Source: UBA7662 sp036787895
GTDB lineage: Bacteria > Bacteroidota > Bacteroidia > UBA7662
DNA: 64,000 nucleotides
NCBI GenBank assembly: GCA_036787895.1
Contig: DAIQOK010000018.1
Coordinates: 1-64,000, forward strand
Direction of reading: 5' to 3'
Shown: positions 54,801 to 61,100 of the stretch, piece after piece
How the letters are laid out: every line of letters begins with the position of its first letter
Numbering within the stretch: position 1 is the stretch's first letter
Position numbers and translations under genes: made by a program
The notes under the pieces: generated by a model
The model's input: the letters and a program-made list of their open reading frames with translations, nothing else
The model's database searches: none
What the model was told of the DNA's origin: nothing

Positions 54801-57800
54801 GTTAACAATAGTGGTAATATTGAAATCTTAGGTAATATCACCATCAATAATCAGCTAACAATGACAGCGGGTTTGGTCGATTTGGGCGACCGTATGCTTA
54901 CCTTGGGGGTCAATGCGACCATTGTTTCGGCCAGTTACAGTACCAGCAGGATGATCCGGACCAATGGTGTACTTAGTGATGGAGGTATTAAAAAGTTGTA
55001 TCCGGCCGGCACACTCGACTTCTTGTTTCCGTTTGGCATCTTGAACAAATACACGCCTGCCAGGGTGAATGTAACTGCCAATGGTGCAGTAGGTGAAGTA
55101 GTGGCTAAACCGGTAAGCTCCAAACATCCTTCGACCCGAGTTGCGGCCGAAACCCAGTTGAATTATTTTTGGGAAATTCTAACCACTGGTTTTTCAGGAT
55201 TAAGCGCAACACTAACTTTCAATTATACCGATGCTGAAGTTACCACCAATGAGTCGAGCTGGCGGGGCGGACGTTTTGCATTTCCCAACTGGACACCGAT
55301 TGGTGGAAGTCCGGGCGTAGTTAATGCGGGTACCAATACCCTCACATTTAGCATTACCGGCACAATCAATGGTGGCTATACAGCAGGTTTGGAAGCTGAA
55401 TTCGCAGCGGTACCTACCCTGTATTCCCGCTCGGCGGTGTGTAGTACGGGTTGTGATTGGAATAACCTGAATTCATGGTCGGAAGATGGTCATGATGGTT
55501 TAGCGACCAATACCCTTCCCAATGGTCAGCCCATGGTCATTGCTGGAACCGATTCAGTGTATTTTGTCGGAAATAACTTCGTGGCTGAATCGGTACGGCT
55601 TGATTCGGGGTCGATTTTGAATATGCAAGCCACTTTTGGTCATAATTTAGGCGTAGTTAATGGCAAAGGCAAAATTAAAATCAGTGCTACAGCCAGTAAT
55701 CTTTTTGTTTTCCCGGGCGGAAATTATACCGCCTTTGCGTCCGATACCGGCGGAACGGTAGAGTTTTTCGGGAACACTGATGGTACGCTTCCAGCTACTC
55801 AGGCCAGTTTTTATAAGTTACTGTTTACCGGAAGCAGCCATCGTACACAAGCCAATATCGATATTTTTGTCAATGGAGAATGGCGTATGCTTGCAGGAGT
55901 TATTGATAATACGCTGAATAATAAAAATATCTCCATCCGGGGTGACTGGATCAATAATGCTTCAACCGGTGCCTATGTGCCAGGTTCCGGTAAGGTAATG
56001 CTAACCAGTAGTCAACCTCAGTCCATCACCGGGAATTTTAGCACTACTTTTGGCAAACTCGAAACCAATGGCAGCGGCGCAAAAAACTTGGGTCAGCATA
56101 TTGTAATCAACCAGGAATTGTTGCTGGTAAATGGTCGGTTATATCCGGGCAATTATAACATCGAAATGGAATTTGCCGCCACCTCCGGAGGCTCACCGGG
56201 GGCGGCTGCCATGGTAGTCCAAAATGGGACTGGCCGGGTACGCAAAAAAATGAATGTAACGGGCAATTTTACCTTTCCCATAGGTGAGGAGACGGGTGTA
56301 GCTGAATATAGCCCGACAACTGTACATTTCACCACTGGTGCTTTTGCCGGTGGTGCCTATGTGGAAGCTCAGGTATTTGATAATGTGAGTCCACTTTGTT
56401 CAGGAACCAGTAATTACATCAGCCGGTATTGGCAATATAATCATACAGGTATAACCTCATTTACAGTTACTGCAAGTGCGCAGTACCTTGCTGCAGATGT
56501 GGTGGGGACTGAAGCAGCTATTGTGACTAAAATGAGTCGACCTTCCTTACCCTGTATCGATGGAAACTTGGTGAATGTCGGGACTAAAACTTTGTCGATT
56601 AACTCAGACCTGCTCAATCAACTTTCAGGAGGGGAACCCGCACTTCCGGAACCCACTATTCAAGCCAGTTTGATGGTCTTCAGTCTGGTAACCGACAGCT
56701 CGATGCGGGTTACTGTGAAAAGAGGAAATGGAAGCTCTCGTTTGGTTTTGGCCAAGGCAGGTTCGGCAGTAGATGCAACACCAATCGATTTTACCTCCTA
56801 TGCAGCCGACAGTATTTTCGGTGATGGGGCAGAAATTGGCACAGCAAATTATGTGCTTTACGCCGGTACCGACAGCATTTTTCCAATTTTTGGTCTGAAC
56901 CAGGAAACAGTTTATCATTTCGCTGTTTTTGAATACAATGGTTCAGGTGCCGAAGCCAATTATTTATTAGGCACGCCTGCCATCGGCAACCAAACCACCT
57001 GGGCAGTTGAGCCCACAGTGCAGGCATCGGCACTTCAATTTACGGTGGTTGGCACTACCACGCTTAATCTGAAATGGACGACAGGGAACGGTGCCCGACG
57101 TTTGGTGTTGGGCAAAGCCAATGCAGCAGTAGATGTAGTTCCTGTAGATGGGGTTGCTTATACTGCCAATGCCAGTTTTGGTACTGGTTCGGAGCTAGGC
57201 ACGGGCAACTTTGTTGTCTTTAGCAGCACCATCGATTCGGTGGTGGTTACCGGCTTGACTATGAATACCACCTACCATTTTAAGGTTTTTGAGTTCAACG
57301 GTACCGGTGGCGTTCAGAATTATCTCACAACTGCAGCCCCTGCTGCCGATACTTTTACCTCATTGTTGGCTGCCCTCGAACTCTGGCTTGAAGGCGGCTG
57401 GAATGGTGCCGACATGGACGCCAATCTGGTAGATAGTTTGCCTTTAACCCAGCCATACAACCAGGCTCCCTGGAATTATGCCGGCACCGAATCGGTGGGC
57501 AGCATTCCCAATGCCGATGTGGTTGATTGGGTATTGGTTGAACTTCGTGCTGCTGGAACAGCGGCTTCGGCAACTTCAGCTACTATAAAAACAAGAAGAG
57601 CGGCTTTCGTTTTGAAAAACGGGCAGTTAGTTGATTTAGATGGCAGTTCACCGTTATTGCTTCGTCCGAGCGAAGTAGGGAACTTCTATGCTGTAATTTA
57701 TCATCGAACCCACATCCCTGCCATGAGTGCAGCACACTTGGTATTTAGCAGCGGGGCATATAGGCATAACTTTAAAACGGCGGCGAGTCAGGCCTATGGC

Positions 57801-58025
57801 ACCCAGGCGTTGGTGGCCTTGGGCGGCGGACAGTTTGGTTTGTATGCCGGCCGTGTAGAGAATAGCACGCCCTTTACCATCGACAGTCCCGACCGCACCA
57901 CGGCCTGGGACGACCGCAACAAATTGGGTTATCAGCCTGCCGATGCCACTTTAAAGGGTGCCATTGATGCCAGCGACCGTTCGGTAATCTGGAACAACCG
58001 GGGTAAAGTATCGCAAGTGCCTTAA
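48804..58025 (+). CDS. Giant secreted modular surface protein (3073 aa), adhesin-like
   Basis: The gene starts at TTG 48804 with a signal peptide (MVKRLFFALIFGLFVFLQTQAQ). Two copies of a domain of about 200 residues (about 24-218 and 222-432) contain DVLIAQIALRSTGTV and GWTQISS-like strands. Three supermodules follow (about 435-1313, 1321-2198, 2206-2596). Each opens with a G-x-W-x-x-x-x-SW segment, continues as a beta-solenoid rich in GNLTIN/NNGT-type turns, and closes with an MIRTNG...FPVG...YSPATI domain. The third closing domain is diverged (VQNGTGRVRKK). Two fibronectin-III-like repeats (about 2612-2853) and a C-terminal domain (about 2857-3073) with NADVVDWVLVELR and two DRxxxWxxR units complete it. 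I see no typical type IX sorting domain. Its role is probably surface adhesion or matrix, by inference. Confidence 0.85.
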   Translation: MVKRLFFALIFGLFVFLQTQAQGVISLVNTTSYTSGGSNVTSFSLDIPAAVSQGDVLIAQIALRSTGTVNTPTGWTQISSVSATIRQAIFYRVVDGTEGASQLFDGWASTRAAGIMLAYRNVDIGDPVPVFSTANGNSGTLTVNALSAPTTNMRLVVFYSTQGGTITPNASLTSRNSAATTGNIMNINASDEEITATGSTGTKNGTASSARFITHMIALRPIPTQGIIEYIGSTNASATAFTVSLSPPSGTQQGDLMVVGVNRLNTNSISNISANGWTLLRQESNTDVRTAVFWKFAGASEGASTFGNNSASVRMTGVMLVYRNVNKKSPIVVDNGTASNSATTTVGSISPDVKETRLLAFFTGRRAADFDFLNYNGMTVRDSIKFTGSGNRLGILALDEFLSPSGATGTRVNTITSASTPYTAGITLSLRPEKTYFSYQNGLWSNPLSWTKDPSGTTLVPLIGEVPTPYDSVVILNGKTISLSANVATTNIGIRINNGGVLDLLTHELPTLTGLTGVGRLRSSRTTGGVTYMPTVLYSNNTLASASGGTLEYYCASNMTLNTGVSAYFNLILRRESAGTTVYTLASNVTVTNDLTINRASSGVSNLTFGNDGSARTLTVGRNLAVEAGCQIRPQNTAGLVTHNLSIGGDFVNNGSARFTNQTARDYEAAANNRVIQVTFTGSTDNKLDCFGETDFYRLIIDKGIDQTYVLTVNSTDTANFRLFAPINQANTGAADDPNPVVNKSLYLKNGTLRLKSNINLPYLTTGGNDFFIPQNAGLWVDGATVYSAFSGTSNRGFTVIGKLRLSAGELNSGQSAGFVYRIDGVIQIEGGTARVTQFRRSTAGTGFRAAYIQSGGLLIVSADEETNTGFASFSLPDVDCSFTMSGGEIRIGRAVSALAERGFHLGISPLNGNVTGGLIHIETTNATEFHISSTIPLFNLQISRQSSTANVVLDLPLQVKNNLTLSSSGNLNANGNNLTIGGNLTINTGTTLNNGANTLSFNGTAKQQFTVNGSLVNINALTIAKANDTLELAGSLSTFVVGGAFTMNANGVLNDNGKTLELQAAITHSGTHTGSGKILLTTASTRNIGGNGHGVFRNLELSGSVASTYTTTTNFRITGNLNFVGAQNRIFDIAGNNLTFDTLATVTGANATGPVRMIRTNGNQSAQGVTKIYNALSFTFPVGTNTDYSPATISFDIAPSQYGSITLRPVNNEHPNVTENGRSLTYYWRVVATGFTLGSAKVSHSYSYPQSKVVIATGITENGYVNARFNPTLASWVSGTSASIDSNNNIISYSGAGFETTIGGDYTAGDNSPVDPFGTVIIYYSYKTAARWDSIGSWSTTGHTGIQAMPAVIPNANSVVRVGNNHQINVISNGAVSGSLSVDSGAVIDVGTTTGHNFGALVGEGVSGKGTIRISSSAATAVFPSGDFNIFFGTEGGTVVYYRGSVNFTLPTTTNQYNMLVIELNSGGASDFIDLPNLDLTILNDFKVQGSASSRARLNTNANGNLTINRDLLVTGAGLRLRHAGSMDRSLTVFGKLEISSGASIDNSSEADRVHSLSVYGNVVNNGTLNLYANASRHTHLYMLGEANTAITGANGSASTSIYLLTINKGSSKTPVMNLDVAGTVTFNANNQWLSLQNGTFRLSRNSTLNLSSAAAQFAIPETAVFSVNNSSAIVNIGNAASDTADLLLRGRLELLDGTINIGNVANTNNNDIEIASAGIAELYVSGGTLNVNGSIRRGLSNAAGSLYFKQNGGVINIRGQAAYGQRGKLEVINSGSYFEMTGSSQINILRGGSASNADFYVRPDNGLVTGGTLSFAPLSAISTQNYTLDASVPIYNLAITGFNGSNLANVTLLVNNFTVLNNMTISANSAFICNDLNINVGALFTRVGTFTPGNNTVSFTSVNGATSGTFTGSNAFYNLKVNAAASLDLGANVLVNNNLTIETGATLVNGDNQLDLIRDLTNQGIHTSPSNSGTNGLRLIGTSQQLISGNGTFGNVIVNNSGNIEILGNITINNQLTMTAGLVDLGDRMLTLGVNATIVSASYSTSRMIRTNGVLSDGGIKKLYPAGTLDFLFPFGILNKYTPARVNVTANGAVGEVVAKPVSSKHPSTRVAAETQLNYFWEILTTGFSGLSATLTFNYTDAEVTTNESSWRGGRFAFPNWTPIGGSPGVVNAGTNTLTFSITGTINGGYTAGLEAEFAAVPTLYSRSAVCSTGCDWNNLNSWSEDGHDGLATNTLPNGQPMVIAGTDSVYFVGNNFVAESVRLDSGSILNMQATFGHNLGVVNGKGKIKISATASNLFVFPGGNYTAFASDTGGTVEFFGNTDGTLPATQASFYKLLFTGSSHRTQANIDIFVNGEWRMLAGVIDNTLNNKNISIRGDWINNASTGAYVPGSGKVMLTSSQPQSITGNFSTTFGKLETNGSGAKNLGQHIVINQELLLVNGRLYPGNYNIEMEFAATSGGSPGAAAMVVQNGTGRVRKKMNVTGNFTFPIGEETGVAEYSPTTVHFTTGAFAGGAYVEAQVFDNVSPLCSGTSNYISRYWQYNHTGITSFTVTASAQYLAADVVGTEAAIVTKMSRPSLPCIDGNLVNVGTKTLSINSDLLNQLSGGEPALPEPTIQASLMVFSLVTDSSMRVTVKRGNGSSRLVLAKAGSAVDATPIDFTSYAADSIFGDGAEIGTANYVLYAGTDSIFPIFGLNQETVYHFAVFEYNGSGAEANYLLGTPAIGNQTTWAVEPTVQASALQFTVVGTTTLNLKWTTGNGARRLVLGKANAAVDVVPVDGVAYTANASFGTGSELGTGNFVVFSSTIDSVVVTGLTMNTTYHFKVFEFNGTGGVQNYLTTAAPAADTFTSLLAALELWLEGGWNGADMDANLVDSLPLTQPYNQAPWNYAGTESVGSIPNADVVDWVLVELRAAGTAASATSATIKTRRAAFVLKNGQLVDLDGSSPLLLRPSEVGNFYAVIYHRTHIPAMSAAHLVFSSGAYRHNFKTAASQAYGTQALVALGGGQFGLYAGRVENSTPFTIDSPDRTTAWDDRNKLGYQPADATLKGAIDASDRSVIWNNRGKVSQVP

Positions 58026-58083
58026 TTTTCCAAAATTCAGTTATCGTCTTATTATTGGATTATTTTCCAAAAATTAGATTAAT

Positions 58084-58091
58084 TACATTTG
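58084..58091 (+). promoter_or_regulatory. Candidate -7 element for the second giant gene
   Basis: TACATTTG matches TAnnTTTG and is 57 bases before the ATG at 58148. It suggests the second giant gene is transcribed independently of the first. Confidence 0.45.
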
Positions 58092-58147
58092 TTAGAATGT
58101 CTTAAATGCAGCAATTTTACACGGCAAAATTATTGCACGTTTGAAGT

Positions 58148-61100
58148 ATGCGTCGATGTAAGCTCAAGGCTATCCCTTTATTTTTGTTTTTATTGCCTTG
58201 CTCTCTTTTCGGTCAGGGTATCAGTTTTGTAGGTTCGTCAACAGGATTTTCGGCTGTCAGTGTCGCGAATTTTAATGTAAATGTTCCTGCCAATGTTCAG
58301 TTAAATGATTTTCTAATTGCTACCGTTAGTTGGCGTACAACTGCTGGTACCATAGCCACCCCGGCCGGCTGGACTTCTGCCTATCAAGTAGATAATAATT
58401 CTATTTCGACAGCAGTATTTTATCGATTTGCAAGTGCCAATGAACCGGTATCTTATAATTTTTCCAAGGACAATACAACCGCGACAACTGCAGGTATTAT
58501 TTCAGCTTATCGCGGCGTAAGTTTGAAATCGCCACTTATCAATAATTCCGGGGGAACGGGCAACAATGCATCAGTCACTGCTCCAACCCGTACCACAGAT
58601 GTAGATGAAGCCTGGTTAGTAGCATTTTTTTCGATCAAGGAAGATGTTTCCATTAGCCTGGCCACACCTGGCGGTATGAACAGGCGCTCGTTTGTACAGG
58701 CCACCGCGGCAGCTAATGATATTGCGGTATTGTTAACCGATGAAATTATTCCGGTAGCGGGAGCAACGGGTACCCGGGTAAGCACGGCAGCCTTGAGTGA
58801 TCGTTGGGTGGCCTATTCTATAGCTTTAAGGCCTGCTAAAATTTTTTATAGTTACCAGTCCGGCCCCTGGAGTACGGCCAATTCCTGGACCAAAGATCCT
58901 TCAGGTACAACACTCCTGGATCCTGCGGTTCCGACCATCAACGATAGTGTTGTTGTATTGAATGGTCGTGTAATTACCTTGAGTGCCAGCGTAACCACTG
59001 CCAATATCGGTATAACCATTCAGGCCGGGGCGGTATTAGATTTGGTTGGCTTCGATTTGCCGGCCTTGAGCAGTTTGAACGGTCAAGGTGAGTTAAAAAT
59101 CAGTAGAAATACTTCACCGGCTTATTTTCCGACTTCTGGTGCCAATGCTTTTAATCAGGCAGGTGGCGGTACAGTAAGCTATTATTATACTGGGGGAACT
59201 ATCGATCTGAATACAGGAATTACAGAGTTTAATAATCTCCGGCTTATTCGGGAAACAAGCGGTTCACAATTGTACCGATTGAATCACAATCTGACTTTAC
59301 ATGGGAATTTGATTTTGAGTCGCTCCGGAACAGCGGCTACCGAATTCAGGTTAGGGACTTCTGTTACTGCAAGGGAATTGGTGATCGGCGGGAATGTCGA
59401 AATTGCGCCTAATTGTTCACTTACGGTTCATACTGCCGGAAATCATTCGATAAGTGTAGCCGGGAATTTTGTTAATAACGGCCAGGTCAGACTAACAAAC
59501 CAGAGTTCACCTGATTATCTCACCACCTATACCGGTGGATTAGCTACTTTAACCTTTACAGGTGCTTCTAACGCCAGCTTTGATTGCAACGGCATTACCG
59601 ACATTTACCGTTTGGTGCTCAATAAAGGCATTGACCAGACTTTTATGCTCACTGTCAATACCAATAACAGCGCAAATTTCAGGTTGATGGGCGAAAACGA
59701 TCAGGGCAATACCCCGGCACAAACCACGACCGACCCGAATCCATTGGTGAATAAGGCACTTTCTTTGCGCAATGGCACCATTCGGTTCACGAGTAACATC
59801 AGTATCCCTAGTCTAACTGAAGGAGGTGATGATTTTTGGATTCCCCTAAATACTTGTCTTTGGGTTGATGGTGCTGATGTAGCAACAACAACCGTGGCCA
59901 ATGGAACAGGCTATCAGGCAATCACAATCTCCGGTCGACTTCGTATTAGTTCTGGAACATTTACCACGGCCAATGCTGCTGGGTTGATCTACATTGGTGA
60001 TGGTATTATTGACATTGAAGGCGGAACAACTACAGTTTGTCAGATGTGGAATATTGGCACCGGTCGGACGACTTTTCGTCAAACAGGTGGATTATGTATT
60101 CTCAATGCCATTGGTGAACCCAATGACGGACAGCCGGTTTTTAAATTAGAAAGTGTTGATGCCTCTTTTCAAATGAGTGGAGGCACTTTGAGAATAGCTA
60201 ATCCCAGAACAGCCACTTATGGCGGGCTGGATATTAATGTATCTCCCTTGAATGCCAATGTTACAGGAGGTACAGTAGAGTTCATCACCACTGGCACCAA
60301 TAATTTTGAGTTTCGTTCAACCGCTCCTTTTTACAATCTAATCATGACGCGAAGTGGAGGCAGTGGCGTAATCCAACACCGGGTGAATCCACTGGTTATT
60401 TTGAACGACCTATCGATTACATCAAACCAAACCTATCAAGCCAATAATTTTAATTTAACTGTTGGTCGGAACTTTACCATTGAGTCAGGTTCAACCTATA
60501 CACCAGGCAGCAGCACACTTACGTTTAATGGTAGCGGTTTCCAGACCTTTAGTAATAGTGGTACAATAAGCGGTGGACTAAATCTGCTAACCATTTCTAA
60601 AACCGATACCCTGGTTTTGGCCGGTTCTGCAGCCACTTTTCAGGTGAATAATACCTTTAACCTGAATCAAGGTGTAATTAACGACGGGGGAAAAACGCTT
60701 GAATTGCGGTCAAATATCATATTGAATGGAACACATACCGGTTCAGGTAATATACTGATGAATACAGCCAGCTCACGAACCATTAATGGAAATGGGAATG
60801 GTCAGCTGGCTAATGTTAATCTGAGTGGTCCGGCAAACAATACGACCTACACCTTAAATGCAGCACTTAAGGTAACAGGTGTCTTAAACTTTGTCGCCAG
60901 TGGCAGTAATCAGCGCATACTCGACCTGCAGCAACATAATTTGTTGCTGGATACGAATGCTAGCATCAGCAACAATAATTCCGTTCGTTTTATTCGTACC
61001 AATGGTTTTCAATCGGCTGGTGGGTTGACCAAGGTCTACAATAGCAACACTTTTGTTTTCCCGGTAGGAACAGCCACAGATTATACTCCTGCGACCATTG

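Noticed and set aside
58026..58147. The two giant genes as one gene broken by a stop
   Set aside because: The second has its own signal peptide and N-terminal domain and a candidate promoter, and the first has a complete C-terminal module, so they are two genes.
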